A stretch of DNA of 64,000 nt, from contig NZ_JAUSUD010000013.1 of the NCBI RefSeq assembly GCF_030813355.1, positions 62,001-126,000 on the forward strand, read 5' to 3'. Positions 20,289-30,141 of this stretch are shown piece after piece. The stretch comes from Metabacillus malikii. Its GTDB lineage: Bacteria > Bacillota > Bacilli > Bacillales > Bacillaceae. Both the position numbers and the translations under genes were made by a program. Each line of letters opens with the position of its first letter. Position 1 is the stretch's first letter. The notes beneath the pieces are model-generated. The model saw nothing but the letters and a program-made list of their open reading frames with translations, had not been told where the DNA came from and did not search any database.

Positions 20289-21227
20289 ATGAAGTGGTCA
20301 GAATTTAGCATTCATACAACACAGGAAGCTGTTGAACCCATTTCGAATATCTTACATGAGGCAGGAGCTAGCGGTGTAGTAATTGAGGATATAGCTGATT
20401 ATGAAAAAGAGCGAAGTACGTCTCTTGGCGAAATCTACCAACTAAATCCATCAGATTATCCAGAAGAAGGCGTCATTGTAAAAGCGTACTTACCTGTTAA
20501 TAGCTTCCTAGGCGAGACTGTAGATGCCATTAAAGCTTCGATAAACAATCTTTTAATTTATGACATTGATTTAGGCAGAAACCATGTTACTATCAGTGAA
20601 GTCAATGAAGAAGAATGGGCAACAGCATGGAAGAAGTATTATCATCCTGTTAAAATCTCAGAAAAGTTCACAATTGTTCCTACATGGGAGATTTATGAAC
20701 CTGTAAGTTCTGACGAATTAATTATTGAATTGGACCCAGGAATGGCATTTGGAACAGGGACGCATCCAACAACTGTATTATGTATTCAAGCATTAGAAGA
20801 TACAGTTGTAAAGGGTGATACAGTAGTTGATGTAGGTACAGGTTCAGGTGTATTAAGCATAGCAGCTGGATTATTAGGAGCAAAAGAAGTAACCGCTCTT
20901 GATTTAGATCATGTTGCTGTAGAAAGTGCAAAGCTAAATTGTAAGATAAATAAAGTGCATAACATTGTTAATGTTTCTCAAAATAACCTTTTAGATGGTA
21001 TTGAAGGACCTGTAGATTTAATTGTTTCAAACATATTAGCAGAAATAATTGTTCGTTTTATTGACAAGGCATATGAAATATTAAAACCTAATGGAACATT
21101 TATAACATCAGGTATCATCCAAAATAAAAAACTGGAAGTTAAGGAAGCATTAGAACGTACAGGATTTACAATTGAAGAAACATTAGTTATGGAAGATTGG
21201 GTAGCTTTTATCGCAAAGAAAAAATAG
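20289..21227 (+). CDS. prmA: Ribosomal protein L11 methyltransferase PrmA
   Basis: 312 residues. An N-terminal substrate-recognition domain ([20 protein letters not shown]) leads to a class I methyltransferase domain with motif [14 protein letters not shown] and the SNILAEII motif IV. It trimethylates L11. I take ATG 20289 as the start because the family begins MKWSE and GGAGAG lies 11 bp upstream; a longer frame to 20262 lacks a ribosome binding site. It probably belongs to a dnaJ-prmA-rsmE-mtaB transcript. Confidence 0.94.
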   Translation: MKWSEFSIHTTQEAVEPISNILHEAGASGVVIEDIADYEKERSTSLGEIYQLNPSDYPEEGVIVKAYLPVNSFLGETVDAIKASINNLLIYDIDLGRNHVTISEVNEEEWATAWKKYYHPVKISEKFTIVPTWEIYEPVSSDELIIELDPGMAFGTGTHPTTVLCIQALEDTVVKGDTVVDVGTGSGVLSIAAGLLGAKEVTALDLDHVAVESAKLNCKINKVHNIVNVSQNNLLDGIEGPVDLIVSNILAEIIVRFIDKAYEILKPNGTFITSGIIQNKKLEVKEALERTGFTIEETLVMEDWVAFIAKKK

Positions 21228-21251
21228 AAATTCCATGAGGGTAGATGAACA

Positions 21252-22007
21252 ATGCAACGATATTTTATAAATGAACTAAAAGCTAATATTAACACACATA
21301 TTCAAATTACTGGCGATGATGTTCATCATATTTCCCGTGTAATGAGAATGCAGCCCGGAAGTACGATTATTTGTTGTACGAATGACGGCTATGAAGCTTT
21401 TTGTGAAATAGAAGAAATTGCTAATGGATTCGTACGTTGTTCTGTTTTAAAATGGGATTTAACAAGTCGCGAGTTACCAGTATCTATATCCATTGCGAGC
21501 GGGTTGCCTAAAGGGGATAAGCTTGAATGGATTATTCAAAAGGGCACCGAATTAGGTGCTTCTTCATTTATCCCTTTTAATGCTGCTCGTTCGGTCGTAA
21601 AGTTAGATACAAAAAAAGTAAGCAAAAAACTTGAACGATGGCAAAAAATTGCAAAGGAAGCTTCTGAACAATCGTACAGAAATAATATTCCAACAATTTC
21701 TGAGCCATTGGGTTTTAAACAATTATTAGAGAATTGTAAACACTACGACGTAAAAATCGTTGCATATGAAGAATCGGCTAAACTAGGGGAAAAGAAAAAC
21801 TTATCAATAGCATTTGACAAACTGAAAGAAGGTTCTTCTTTACTAGCAGTTTTTGGACCGGAAGGCGGTTTATCAGAACAAGAAGTAGCTTTACTTGAAG
21901 AACATGGGTTTTTATTATGTAGTTTTGGCCCTAGAATTTTACGAACTGAAACAGCACCATTATATTTATTATCAGCTGTTTCTTACTATTTCGAATTATC
22001 GAGGTGA
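21252..22007 (+). CDS. rsmE: 16S rRNA m3U1498 methyltransferase RsmE
   Basis: 251 residues of the SPOUT (trefoil-knot) methyltransferase family. An N-terminal PUA-like domain contains DDVHHISRVMR; the knot has FGPEGGLSEQEV and the C-terminal LRTETAPLYLLS. It methylates U1498 of 16S rRNA. A 24-bp gap to prmA and the immediate junction with mtaB suggest co-transcription. Confidence 0.95.
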   Translation: MQRYFINELKANINTHIQITGDDVHHISRVMRMQPGSTIICCTNDGYEAFCEIEEIANGFVRCSVLKWDLTSRELPVSISIASGLPKGDKLEWIIQKGTELGASSFIPFNAARSVVKLDTKKVSKKLERWQKIAKEASEQSYRNNIPTISEPLGFKQLLENCKHYDVKIVAYEESAKLGEKKNLSIAFDKLKEGSSLLAVFGPEGGLSEQEVALLEEHGFLLCSFGPRILRTETAPLYLLSAVSYYFELSR

Positions 22008-22012
22008 ACATC

Positions 22013-23368
22013 ATGCCTACAGTTGCATTTCATACGTTAGGTTGTAAAGTAAATCATTATGAAACGGAAGCAATATGGCAGTTATTTAAGGATGCTGGCT
22101 ATGAGAGAACAGAATACGAACGTGTTGCAGATGTATATGTTATCAATACATGTACAGTGACAAATACAGGAGATAAAAAGAGTCGCCAAGTAATTCGTAG
22201 AGCGATACGTAAAAATCCGGACGGTGTTATTTGTGTAACAGGTTGTTATGCACAAACATCACCTGCTGAAATTATGGCAATTCCAGGTGTTGATATTGTC
22301 GTAGGTACGCAGGATCGTGTGAAAATGCTTGATTATATTGAGCAATTTAAACGCGAACGAGAGCCAATAAATGGTGTAAGAAACATCATGAAAACACGAG
22401 TCTATGAAGAACTAGATGTACCTGCATTTACTGACAGAACGAGAGCCTCTTTAAAAATCCAGGAGGGCTGTAATAATTTCTGTACATTCTGTATTATTCC
22501 ATGGGCAAGAGGGTTAATGCGTTCTCGTGACCCAAAAGAAGTAGTTGTACAAGCACAGCAACTTGTTGATGCAGGATATAAGGAGATCGTATTAACAGGA
22601 ATTCATACAGGCGGATATGGGGAAGACTTAAAAGATTATAACTTAGCAATGCTCTTACGTGACTTAGAGGAGCAAGTGACAGGATTGAAAAGAATCCGTA
22701 TTTCGTCCATTGAAGCAAGTCAAATTTCCGATGAAGTGATAGAAGTATTAAGAAATTCTACAAAAGTTGTAAGACATCTTCATATTCCAATACAATCAGG
22801 CTCTGATACTGTCTTAAAACGAATGCGCCGTAAATACACGATGGAATTTTTTGCAGAGCGAATTGAAAAGCTTAAAAAAGCTTTACCGGGCTTAGCAATT
22901 ACTTCTGACGTCATTGTCGGTTTCCCAGGAGAAACAGAAGAAGAATTTATGGATACGTATCGTTTTATTCAAGAGCATAAGTTTTCCGAACTACATGTTT
23001 TTCCGTATTCTAAACGTACAGGAACACCTGCTGCGAGAATGGAAGACCAGGTAGATGAAGATGTGAAAAATGAACGTGTCCATCGATTAATCCAACTATC
23101 TGATCAATTGGCAAAAGAATATGCTTCATCTTTTGAAAATGAAGTATTGGAAGTAATTCCGGAAGAACGGTATAAAGAGGAAGCAAATGAAAACTTATAT
23201 GTCGGCTATACGGACAATTACTTGAAGGTTGTTTTTCCTGCTAACGAGGAAATGATTGGACAAATCGTAAAAGTGAAAATCACAAAATCAGGATATCCTT
23301 ATAATGAAGGCCAATTCGTAAGAGTTTTAGACGAACAGCTAGAGGATAACATTCGATTAACATCATAA
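22013..23368 (+). CDS. mtaB: tRNA t6A37 methylthiotransferase MtaB
   Basis: 451 residues. The UPF0004 domain (HTLGCKVNHYETEA, TCTVTNTGDKKSRQ, TGCYAQ) carries one iron-sulphur cluster, the radical SAM domain has CNNFCTFCIIPWARG, and a TRAM domain ends the protein. It converts t6A37 of tRNA to ms2t6A. I choose ATG 22013 (MPTVAFHTLG) after GAGGTG; the GTG at 22004 lies inside that site. It is the last gene before a terminator. Confidence 0.95.
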   Translation: MPTVAFHTLGCKVNHYETEAIWQLFKDAGYERTEYERVADVYVINTCTVTNTGDKKSRQVIRRAIRKNPDGVICVTGCYAQTSPAEIMAIPGVDIVVGTQDRVKMLDYIEQFKREREPINGVRNIMKTRVYEELDVPAFTDRTRASLKIQEGCNNFCTFCIIPWARGLMRSRDPKEVVVQAQQLVDAGYKEIVLTGIHTGGYGEDLKDYNLAMLLRDLEEQVTGLKRIRISSIEASQISDEVIEVLRNSTKVVRHLHIPIQSGSDTVLKRMRRKYTMEFFAERIEKLKKALPGLAITSDVIVGFPGETEEEFMDTYRFIQEHKFSELHVFPYSKRTGTPAARMEDQVDEDVKNERVHRLIQLSDQLAKEYASSFENEVLEVIPEERYKEEANENLYVGYTDNYLKVVFPANEEMIGQIVKVKITKSGYPYNEGQFVRVLDEQLEDNIRLTS

Positions 23369-23380
23369 AAATGTAAAATT

Positions 23381-23409
23381 AGACTGGTAAAGCTCTTTGC
23401 CAGTCTTTT
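23381..23409 (+). terminator. Terminator after mtaB
   Basis: AGACTGG-TAAAG pairs with CTTTG-CCAGTCT around a short loop and is followed by TTTT. Confidence 0.85.
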
Positions 23410-23608
23410 CACATAGGAGAAAATGTAATTGAGATACTTTATAATAAAGGTAAAGATCTGTTAAGGCTACGTCAATATCTTCTAAAATTATTGGTATACT
23501 AAACAATGCAAATAGTTCACTACCTTGGAATTCATCTAGAGCAATGGTAACATATAACAAAAGAAGCCTGACTTCAAAAAACTTCAAAAATGAAAGGGGT
23601 ATATACAT

Positions 23609-24277
23609 ATGGTAAATATTGCAGGAATGATTGATCATACAGCATTAAAAGCAGATACAACGAAGGAAGAAATTGAAACATTATGTACAGAGGCTAAAGA
23701 ATATCAATTTGCTTCTGTTTGTGTTAATCCCACTTGGGTAAATACTGCAGCAGAATTGTTAGCGGGGACTGATGTAAAGGTTTGTACGGTTATCGGATTT
23801 CCGTTAGGCGCAAATACACCGGAAACTAAGGCTTTTGAAACGAGAAATGCCATTGAAAACGGAGCAACAGAGGTTGACATGGTTATTAATATCGGTGCGT
23901 TAAAAGACCGTAATGATGAGTTGGTTAAACAAGATATTAGAGCAGTTGTCGACGCGGCAAAAGAAAAGGCACTTACCAAAGTGATTATAGAGACAAGCTT
24001 GTTAACACAAGAAGAGAAAGTACGAGCATGTAAAATAGCAGTAGAAGCAGGTGCAAATTTCGTTAAGACATCAACTGGTTTTTCTACTGGGGGAGCAACG
24101 ATTGAGGATATAGCACTCATGCGCGAAACCGTTGGCAAAGAAATAGGCGTCAAAGCATCAGGCGGAGTTCGAGACACTGCAGGTGCAGAAGCAATGATTA
24201 ATGCTGGTGCAACAAGGATTGGGGCAAGTGCAGGTGTTTCAATCATTAAAGGAGAAAAAGCTACTTCTGATTACTAA
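23609..24277 (+). CDS. deoC: Deoxyribose-phosphate aldolase
   Basis: 222 residues, TIM-barrel aldolase. The Schiff-base lysine is K153 in [12 protein letters not shown], with catalytic D90 in EVDMVINIG. It cleaves 2-deoxyribose 5-phosphate to glyceraldehyde 3-phosphate and acetaldehyde in nucleoside salvage. In B. subtilis deoC sits elsewhere, with nupC and pdp; here it stands alone between mtaB and rpsU. AAAGGGG is the ribosome binding site. I see no DeoR-type operator with confidence. Confidence 0.95.
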   Translation: MVNIAGMIDHTALKADTTKEEIETLCTEAKEYQFASVCVNPTWVNTAAELLAGTDVKVCTVIGFPLGANTPETKAFETRNAIENGATEVDMVINIGALKDRNDELVKQDIRAVVDAAKEKALTKVIIETSLLTQEEKVRACKIAVEAGANFVKTSTGFSTGGATIEDIALMRETVGKEIGVKASGGVRDTAGAEAMINAGATRIGASAGVSIIKGEKATSDY

Positions 24278-24423
24278 ATCATTTCTAACAGTGATGACTA
24301 ATCGGATAATATCTATACAATTTAGGTTAATAATCAGATACAATATGTATGAATATTGTTGGTAAGAATATATAGGATAACAACTGCCAATATTTTATAT
24401 TTAGAAACTTTTCGTCATATGAG

Positions 24424-24452
24424 TTGACCAGAATAATTGATTATATTATAAT
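24424..24452 (+). promoter_or_regulatory. rpsU promoter
   Basis: TTGACC at 24424-24429 and a perfect TATAAT at 24447-24452 are spaced by 17 bp, 77 bp before rpsU. This is one of the best sigma-A matches in the window, as expected for a ribosomal protein. Confidence 0.8.
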
Positions 24453-24528
24453 TGCAAAGTACATGTTTTCTATATAGACATGTTTTATTTAAAGATGTCG
24501 TGGTTGTATTCGGAGGGAGGGAAAGAGA

Positions 24529-24702
24529 ATGTCAAAAACGGTCGTTCGTAAAAACGAGTCGCTTGAGGATGCTCTTCGTCGTTTCAAACGTACTGTATCT
24601 AAAAGTGGTACAATACAAGAAGCAAGAAAGCGCGAATTCTATGAAAAACCTAGCGTAAAGCGTAAGAAAAAGTCTGAAGCAGCTAGAAAGCGCAAATTCT
24701 AA
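24529..24702 (+). CDS. rpsU: 30S ribosomal protein S21
   Basis: 57 residues, opening [20 protein letters not shown] and ending SEAARKRKF, the normal short basic S21. It joins the 30S subunit late and, in B. subtilis, influences motility and biofilm formation. A GGAGGGAGG sequence at 24511-24519 is an unusually strong ribosome binding region. yqeY follows after 20 bp, a conserved pair. Confidence 0.97.
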   Translation: MSKTVVRKNESLEDALRRFKRTVSKSGTIQEARKREFYEKPSVKRKKKSEAARKRKF

Positions 24703-24722
24703 AAGAGGGTGTACTTGTTACT

Positions 24723-25169
24723 ATGAGTCTTCTTGAGCAATTAAATCAAGATATGAAGCAAGCGATGAAAAACAAAGAAAAAGACAAATTAATTGTCATT
24801 CGTATGGTCAAGGCTGCATTGCAAAATGAAGCAATTAAACTTGGCAAAACTGAGTTGTCTGATGAAGAAGACTTGACAGTTCTTTCTCGCGAATTGAAAC
24901 AACGTAAAGACTCCCTCCAGGAATTTAAAAATGCTGATCGTTTGGACTTAGTTGAAAAAACACAAGCAGAAATCGATATATTAGTCGAATATATGCCTGA
25001 ACAACTTTCTGAAGAAGAGGTTTCTGAAATTGTAAGAAAAACAATTGAAGAAGTTAATGCCACTTCAAAAGCAGATATGGGGAAAGTTATGGGAGCACTT
25101 ATGCCCAAAGTGAAGGGAAAAGCAGACGGTAGTCTTGTCAATAAGCTTGTGCTTAAACAGCTAACATAA
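24723..25169 (+). CDS. yqeY: GatB/YqeY domain protein
   Basis: 148 residues: a helical N-terminal half ([20 protein letters not shown]) and the C-terminal YqeY domain resembling the tail of GatB ([20 protein letters not shown]). The fold suggests tRNA binding or help in tRNA-dependent amidation, but the function is not proven. It is paired with rpsU and ends at a strong terminator. Confidence 0.93.
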   Translation: MSLLEQLNQDMKQAMKNKEKDKLIVIRMVKAALQNEAIKLGKTELSDEEDLTVLSRELKQRKDSLQEFKNADRLDLVEKTQAEIDILVEYMPEQLSEEEVSEIVRKTIEEVNATSKADMGKVMGALMPKVKGKADGSLVNKLVLKQLT

Positions 25170-25175
25170 CATAAT

Positions 25176-25206
25176 AAAACACCTTGCGATTCGCAAGGTG
25201 TTTTTT
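25176..25206 (+). terminator. Terminator after rpsU-yqeY
   Basis: AAAACACCTTGCGA and TCGCAAGGTGTTTT form a near-perfect 14-bp palindromic stem with a T-tract. Confidence 0.92.
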
Positions 25207-25383
25207 ATTATTAATTTTATTTAAAAGTGTACACAATATGGTTACTATTTCTAGTTTCTTATTTCTTCACTTTCAAAAAATTGTCTATTTCTTCGTGTAA
25301 ATAAACCTTGATACTCCACAATTCCTAGTAAATCCGTATTTTAATGTGCTATGATATTTTTTATTTACCCTTAGATAAATAAA

Positions 25384-25409
25384 TGAAACTTTACTGAATT
25401 ACATACGTA
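25384..25409 (+). promoter_or_regulatory. Sigma-W type promoter of yqeZ-floA-yqfB
   Basis: TGAAAC at 25384-25389 and CGTA at 25406-25409 are spaced exactly 16 bp, the signature of extracytoplasmic sigma-W promoters. The orthologous B. subtilis operon is sigma-W dependent, so this is probably envelope-stress induced here too. Confidence 0.88.
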
Positions 25410-25441
25410 ATACTATAGGGAAGATGAAGGGGGTGTTATGG

Positions 25442-26761
25442 ATGAAAAAACATATCTATCTTTTTATGATTTTATTTGGTGTCGTTCTTGCATGTTTTAA
25501 TGGCTTTAGTTCAAATACCATCAAGGCAGATGCTGACGAGAAGGTATTCGTAATACGCTTAGAAGAGACTGTCGAAAAAGGACTATCCCAATACATTAAA
25601 CGAACAATATCTGAAGCAAATGAAAAAGATGTTAACCATATCATTTTAGAAATAGATACTTTAGGCGGTGCAGTTGACGGTGCATTGGAGATCGCAGACA
25701 CATTAAGGGCTAGCGAAATTCCAGTCACTGCTTACATTAACCGTAGAGCTATTTCTGCTGGTGCCTATATCGCATTAAATGCAAATCAAATATATATGGC
25801 TCCAGGCAGTCAAATGGGTTCTGCAGCGATTATTACTGGTGATGGAAATGCAGCAGATGATAAATCTCAATCACTGTGGCTTTCAGAGCTAAGAGAGTCA
25901 GCCGAATATAACGGCCGTGATCCTAAATACGCTCTTGCGATGGCTGATAAAGAAGTTGATATACCAGAATATGCCGCTGAAAAGGGAAAATTATTAACAT
26001 TAAATGCGAATCAGGCAATAGAAGTCGGTTACTCCGAGGGAACAGCATCAGATTTAAAGGATTTGTTAAAACAACTTGACCTTTCAAATGCATCAATTTT
26101 AAAAGCGGAAGAGAGTATTGCTGAAAAGTTCGCTCGTTTTATTACAAATCCTGTTGTTGTGCCAATTTTACTATCTATTGGAAGTATCGGGTTAGTTGTT
26201 GAATTGTACTCCCCTGGATTTGGCATCCCAGGTACAATGGGATTAACATCGTTGCTCCTTTTCTTTTATGGGCATTACGTTGCTGGATTGGCAGGTATGG
26301 AAGCAATTATCTTGTTTATTTTGGGAATTGTGCTAATAGTAGCAGAATTTTTCCTCCCAGGTGGTATAATAGGAATTATAGGCTTTGCGAGTATAATTGG
26401 GAGCTTATATATTGCTGCTGGAAACTTTATCTCAATGACGATTTCATTAATTATCGCATTTGCAATGGCAATTTTAGCATCTATCTTAATAGTAAAGGTG
26501 TTTGGAAAGCGAATGAAAATATTTAATAAATTAATATTGCGTGACTCAACTAATACTAAAAGCGGCTATGTTTCAAATCACTCGAGAACGGATTTAATTG
26601 GGAAAGAAGGTATTACCTTAACGGCACTAAGACCCGCTGGAACAGCAGTAATCTCGGATGAACGTCTTGATGTGGTGTCAGAAGGTAGTTTTATCTTAAA
26701 AGATAAAACAATTAAGGTTGTGAAGGTTGAAGGGTCACGAATTGTTGTTCGAGAGATATAA
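25442..26761 (+). CDS. yqeZ: NfeD-family membrane protease-like protein YqeZ
   Basis: 439 residues. A signal peptide or anchor (about 1-28) leads to a ClpP/SppA-like serine protease domain with GGAVDGALEIADTL and RRAISAGAYIALNA, then several membrane helices (about 225-360) and a C-terminal OB-fold NfeD domain. These long NfeD proteins accompany flotillins and act in membrane-stress resistance. I start at ATG 25442 (MKKHIYLFMILFG) after AAGGGGGTG; the ATG at 25424 lies upstream of that site. floA follows after 149 bp. Confidence 0.9.
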   Translation: MKKHIYLFMILFGVVLACFNGFSSNTIKADADEKVFVIRLEETVEKGLSQYIKRTISEANEKDVNHIILEIDTLGGAVDGALEIADTLRASEIPVTAYINRRAISAGAYIALNANQIYMAPGSQMGSAAIITGDGNAADDKSQSLWLSELRESAEYNGRDPKYALAMADKEVDIPEYAAEKGKLLTLNANQAIEVGYSEGTASDLKDLLKQLDLSNASILKAEESIAEKFARFITNPVVVPILLSIGSIGLVVELYSPGFGIPGTMGLTSLLLFFYGHYVAGLAGMEAIILFILGIVLIVAEFFLPGGIIGIIGFASIIGSLYIAAGNFISMTISLIIAFAMAILASILIVKVFGKRMKIFNKLILRDSTNTKSGYVSNHSRTDLIGKEGITLTALRPAGTAVISDERLDVVSEGSFILKDKTIKVVKVEGSRIVVREI

Positions 26762-26910
26762 AGTGTTGGTTAATAATGCTAAATGCAGCGTGAGTTGGTA
26801 TTAACTTAAACGCGCTGCAATAGTCTTAACAAGGACTTAGGCCTAGTATTTGCATAATTTGAAACACATGAAGGTAGGCACAAAAAATTTACATATATAG
26901 GAGGAAAACA

Positions 26911-27903
26911 ATGGATCCACAATTAGTTTTATTAGTTGGATTAGTCATCCTGGGGATAATTATTTTAGGTGTATTTTTTACATTTGTTCCTGTTGCACTC
27001 TGGATATCTGCATTAGCAGCAGGTGTTAAAGTAAGTATATTCACATTAATTGGTATGAGGTTAAGAAGGGTTATTCCTAGTAGAGTAGTCAATCCGTTAA
27101 TTAAAGCCCATAAAGCAGGTTTAGGAGTGACCACAAATCAGCTAGAGAGCCACTACTTAGCTGGAGGAAATGTTGACCGAGTTGTCAATGCGCTTATCGC
27201 AGCGGAAAGAGCAAATATTGAGTTAACATTTGAGCGTTGTGCAGCGATTGACCTTGCTGGACGTGACGTATTAGAAGCAGTTCAAATGAGTGTCAATCCA
27301 AAAGTAATTGAAACACCATTTATTGCGGGTGTAGCAATGGATGGTATTGAAGTGAAAGCAAAAGCTCGTATTACAGTAAGAGCGAATATTGAGCGATTAG
27401 TCGGTGGTGCTGGTGAAGAAACGATTATAGCTCGTGTTGGTGAAGGGATCGTTTCAACAATCGGTTCTTCAGACGACCATAAAAAGGTGCTAGAGAATCC
27501 AGATATGATATCACAGACTGTACTAGGCAAAGGGTTAGATTCAGGTACTGCCTTTGAAATCTTATCGATCGATATTGCAGACGTTGATATCGGTAAAAAT
27601 ATTGGAGCAGAATTACAAACAGAGCAAGCAGAAGCAGATAAGAAAATTGCTCAAGCGAAAGCAGAAGAAAGAAGAGCGATGGCTGTTGCACAAGAACAAG
27701 AAATGCTTGCCCGTGTACAAGAGATGAAAGCAAAAGTTGTCGAGGCAGAAGCAACTGTACCATTAGCGATGGCAGAAGCACTTCGTTCAGGTAATATCGG
27801 TGTAATGGACTATATGAACATTAAAAATATATCGGCAGATACAGATATGAGAGATTCAATTGGAAAATCAAATCAAGATAATAATGATACAGACGAATAT
27901 TAA
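26911..27903 (+). CDS. floA: Flotillin-like protein FloA
   Basis: 330 residues. An N-terminal membrane hairpin (about 5-28) is followed by a second hydrophobic segment, an SPFH domain, and an Ala/Glu-rich coiled coil (about 235-290, with repeats such as [20 protein letters not shown]). FloA scaffolds ordered membrane microdomains together with the NfeD partner. TAGGAGG precedes the ATG. The old name is yqfA. Its place after yqeZ and before yqfB matches the known sigma-W operon. Confidence 0.96.
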   Translation: MDPQLVLLVGLVILGIIILGVFFTFVPVALWISALAAGVKVSIFTLIGMRLRRVIPSRVVNPLIKAHKAGLGVTTNQLESHYLAGGNVDRVVNALIAAERANIELTFERCAAIDLAGRDVLEAVQMSVNPKVIETPFIAGVAMDGIEVKAKARITVRANIERLVGGAGEETIIARVGEGIVSTIGSSDDHKKVLENPDMISQTVLGKGLDSGTAFEILSIDIADVDIGKNIGAELQTEQAEADKKIAQAKAEERRAMAVAQEQEMLARVQEMKAKVVEAEATVPLAMAEALRSGNIGVMDYMNIKNISADTDMRDSIGKSNQDNNDTDEY

Positions 27904-27966
27904 GCTAATATGATCCTATAGGTTAAGGTGATTATTCCCTTTTCTTTCATAAAGGAGGGAGGAAAT

Positions 27967-28419
27967 ATGGAATCGCTATTTGAACTTTTATCGAATCCTT
28001 TAATATGGGGAGCAATTATTTGGTTATTTTCAAGGCTATTTGTTGGCAAAGGGGAAGAAGACCAAAATCAAAATAAGACTAATAAGCCCCGACAACAAAT
28101 CGAGCAGCCAAAGCCAAAGGAATCATCCGCTGAACCTAAAAGGAGAAAACAAGAACTTCAAACCGTACAAGAGGCGTATGAAAAGTTGAAAACTCTTTCC
28201 ACTGATGTGACTGAACGAAGTAGAAGGTCAAATGAAGGAAGGGAACAACGTAATGTACAAAAAAGGCAAGAAACAGTTCCGAAAGTAGACCGACATGTTA
28301 GCCGAGATTTCTTATCGATTAACAAGAAAAAGGCTGCAGAAGGTGTCATTTGGAGTGAAATATTAGGCCCGCCGAGAGCTAAAGCACCCCATTATACAAG
28401 AACTAAAGGACGATTATAA
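27967..28419 (+). CDS. yqfB: YqfB, flotillin-operon protein of unknown function
   Basis: 150 residues. A short N-terminal hydrophobic stretch (LLSNPLIWGAIIWLFSRLF, about 6-24) is followed by a long polar, charged and Gln-rich region likely to be disordered. It is the third gene of the sigma-W operon and probably membrane-attached. I start at ATG 27967 after AGGAGGGAGG; a longer frame from 27928 overlaps that site. I recognise no domain. Confidence 0.82.
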   Translation: MESLFELLSNPLIWGAIIWLFSRLFVGKGEEDQNQNKTNKPRQQIEQPKPKESSAEPKRRKQELQTVQEAYEKLKTLSTDVTERSRRSNEGREQRNVQKRQETVPKVDRHVSRDFLSINKKKAAEGVIWSEILGPPRAKAPHYTRTKGRL

Positions 28420-28435
28420 TTTCTATTCATAATTT

Positions 28436-28490
28436 GTTATAAGACTCCCTTTTTTCTCATACATATGAGATGAAAGGGGGTCTTTTTTTT
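28436..28490 (+). promoter_or_regulatory. yqfC sigma-E promoter inside a terminator hairpin that holds the RBS
   Basis: AGACTCCCTTT (28442-28452) pairs with AAAGGGGGTCT (28473-28483), and TCTCA (28455-28459) pairs with TGAGA (28466-28470); eight T follow, so read-through RNA from floA-yqfB would end here. The same stem contains a sigma-E-like -35 (GTTATAA at 28436) and -10 (CATACATA at 28458-28465) spaced 15 bp. The yqfC ribosome binding site AAAGGGGG lies in the 3' arm. RNA begun near 28472 would lack the 5' arm. Confidence 0.65.
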
Positions 28491-28775
28491 ATGGCAAAAA
28501 AATGGCGACAACAGCTAACAAGATGGATTACAAATACAATTGACCTTCCGCCCGATGTCATGATGGATCTTCCTAGAATCACAATGGTAGGACAGCTCCA
28601 TATTTACATAGAAAATCATCGAGGACTTTTGATGTTCACGGATACAGAGCTAAGGCTTTTATTAAAACAAGGGCAATTATTAATAAAAGGTGATTCTTTT
28701 GTAATAAAAACAATTTTACCAGAGGAAATATTACTCGAAGGAAAAATCACTCAAGTCTTATATTTAAATGAATAA
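28491..28775 (+). CDS. yqfC: Sporulation protein YqfC
   Basis: 94 residues of the YabP/YqfC family (LPPDVMMDLPRITMVGQ, IENHRGLL, ILPEEILLEGKI). It is a mother-cell sporulation protein in Bacillus whose exact role is unknown; YabP relatives act in spore coat or cortex morphogenesis. The start is ATG 28491, 10 bp after AAAGGGGG; an ATG at 28470 precedes that site and is unlikely. yqfD follows after 175 bp without a terminator. Confidence 0.9.
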   Translation: MAKKWRQQLTRWITNTIDLPPDVMMDLPRITMVGQLHIYIENHRGLLMFTDTELRLLLKQGQLLIKGDSFVIKTILPEEILLEGKITQVLYLNE

Positions 28776-28950
28776 AATGTATAGAAATTTTAATCAACAA
28801 AAGGTCAGGCACTAGAAGTATTTATTCTAACGGATTTTTAAGGGCAGTGGACCTCAATGAGATTGAATCATCATTCTCGTTAACGTCATAGGGGAAACTG
28901 CCTTCTGAAAAGATAAATTATAGCAACTGTACTGTCAAAGGGGGATAAGA

Positions 28951-30138
28951 ATGAGAAATCAGTGGACGAGTTTCATTTTAGGTAACGTGAAGGTTAGTAT
29001 AGATGGAAGAGGAACAGAGCGGTTTATAAATGATTGTGTCCGCGAGGGAATAGAAGTGTGGAAAGTTTCGCGTGGTAAACAAGATAATCTGACTTTTTAC
29101 ATAAAAAATCGCGACATACATGCTTTAAGAACAGTAGTGAGGAAAAACGAGTGTAGATGTAAATTTGAAAGAAGACTTGGTTTCCCCTTTATAATAAAGA
29201 GAACAGCTCGTAATAGCGGCTTTGCTGTCGGATTATTAGCATTTTTAATTGTAATCTTTGCCTTATCAAACATGGTTTGGGGTGTGAAAGTAGAAGGAGC
29301 TTCACCTGAAACAGAGCATTTAATTAAAAAAGAACTGTCTCGAATCGGGGTGAAAACGGGGAAATTTCAATTCTTTATAGATAATCCTGATAAAATACAA
29401 AAATCCTTAACAGATAACATCCAACAAATCACTTGGGTAGGTGTAGAGCTTACTGGTACAACCTACCATTTAAAAGTAGTCGAAAAAAATGAACCAGAAG
29501 AAGCTGAATTAGTTAGTCCAAGACATATTATTGCTGAGAAAGAGGCAACGATTGCAAAAATGTTCGTTGAACAAGGACAACCAATGACAACTTTACATGA
29601 ACATGTAAAAAAGGGACAAATATTAGTATCGGGCTTGATTGGAAAAGAGGATGACCAGAAGCAAGTGGCAGCAAAGGCAGAAATTTTCGGTGAAACTTGG
29701 TATAAATCAACAATAACAATTCCGTTAAAGACGACTTTTAAAGTGTTAACTGGGGAAGATAAAGTTAACCATTCTCTCAAAGTAGGCTCAATAAAGCTTC
29801 CAATTTGGGGGTTGAAAAAACCAGAGTTTACTGAATTTGAAGTTGAAAAGGATACGCGTAACTTAAAGTTCCTTAATTTCACCCTACCGTTAGCATATGA
29901 AAAAGAGACATATTTTCAAAAGGAAGAAGTAACTAGAGATTATACACTAAAACAAGCTAAAGAAGCTGCTCTTGACCGAGGAAGAAAACAAATTGAACAT
30001 AAACTAGATGAAGAAGAAAAAGTAATCGGTGAAAAAGTTTTGCACGAGACGAATGAGAATGGTAAAGTTAAATTAACAGTTCTTTACCAAGTGTTAGAAA
30101 ATATAGTAAAAACTACACCAATTGTTCAGGGAGATTAA
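28951..30138 (+). CDS. yqfD: Sporulation protein YqfD
   Basis: 395 residues. A cytoplasmic N-terminal domain (about 1-85) precedes one membrane helix (FAVGLLAFLIVIFALSNMVWG, about 91-111) and a large outer region with a POTRA/FtsQ-like start (VKVEGASPETEHLIKKELSRIGVK). It is a mother-cell gene of stage IV type in Bacillus, with unknown biochemical role. AAAGGGGG is the ribosome binding site. phoH begins 4 bp after its stop. Confidence 0.93.
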   Translation: MRNQWTSFILGNVKVSIDGRGTERFINDCVREGIEVWKVSRGKQDNLTFYIKNRDIHALRTVVRKNECRCKFERRLGFPFIIKRTARNSGFAVGLLAFLIVIFALSNMVWGVKVEGASPETEHLIKKELSRIGVKTGKFQFFIDNPDKIQKSLTDNIQQITWVGVELTGTTYHLKVVEKNEPEEAELVSPRHIIAEKEATIAKMFVEQGQPMTTLHEHVKKGQILVSGLIGKEDDQKQVAAKAEIFGETWYKSTITIPLKTTFKVLTGEDKVNHSLKVGSIKLPIWGLKKPEFTEFEVEKDTRNLKFLNFTLPLAYEKETYFQKEEVTRDYTLKQAKEAALDRGRKQIEHKLDEEEKVIGEKVLHETNENGKVKLTVLYQVLENIVKTTPIVQGD

Positions 30139-30141
30139 AGA

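Noticed and set aside
23704-24246. 180-codon frame antisense to deoC
   Set aside because: Shadow of the biased codon use in deoC; low-complexity Ser/Ala product.
24452-24658. 68-codon frame over rpsU
   Set aside because: Out-of-frame shadow; the real gene is the 57-residue S21 frame at 24529-24702.
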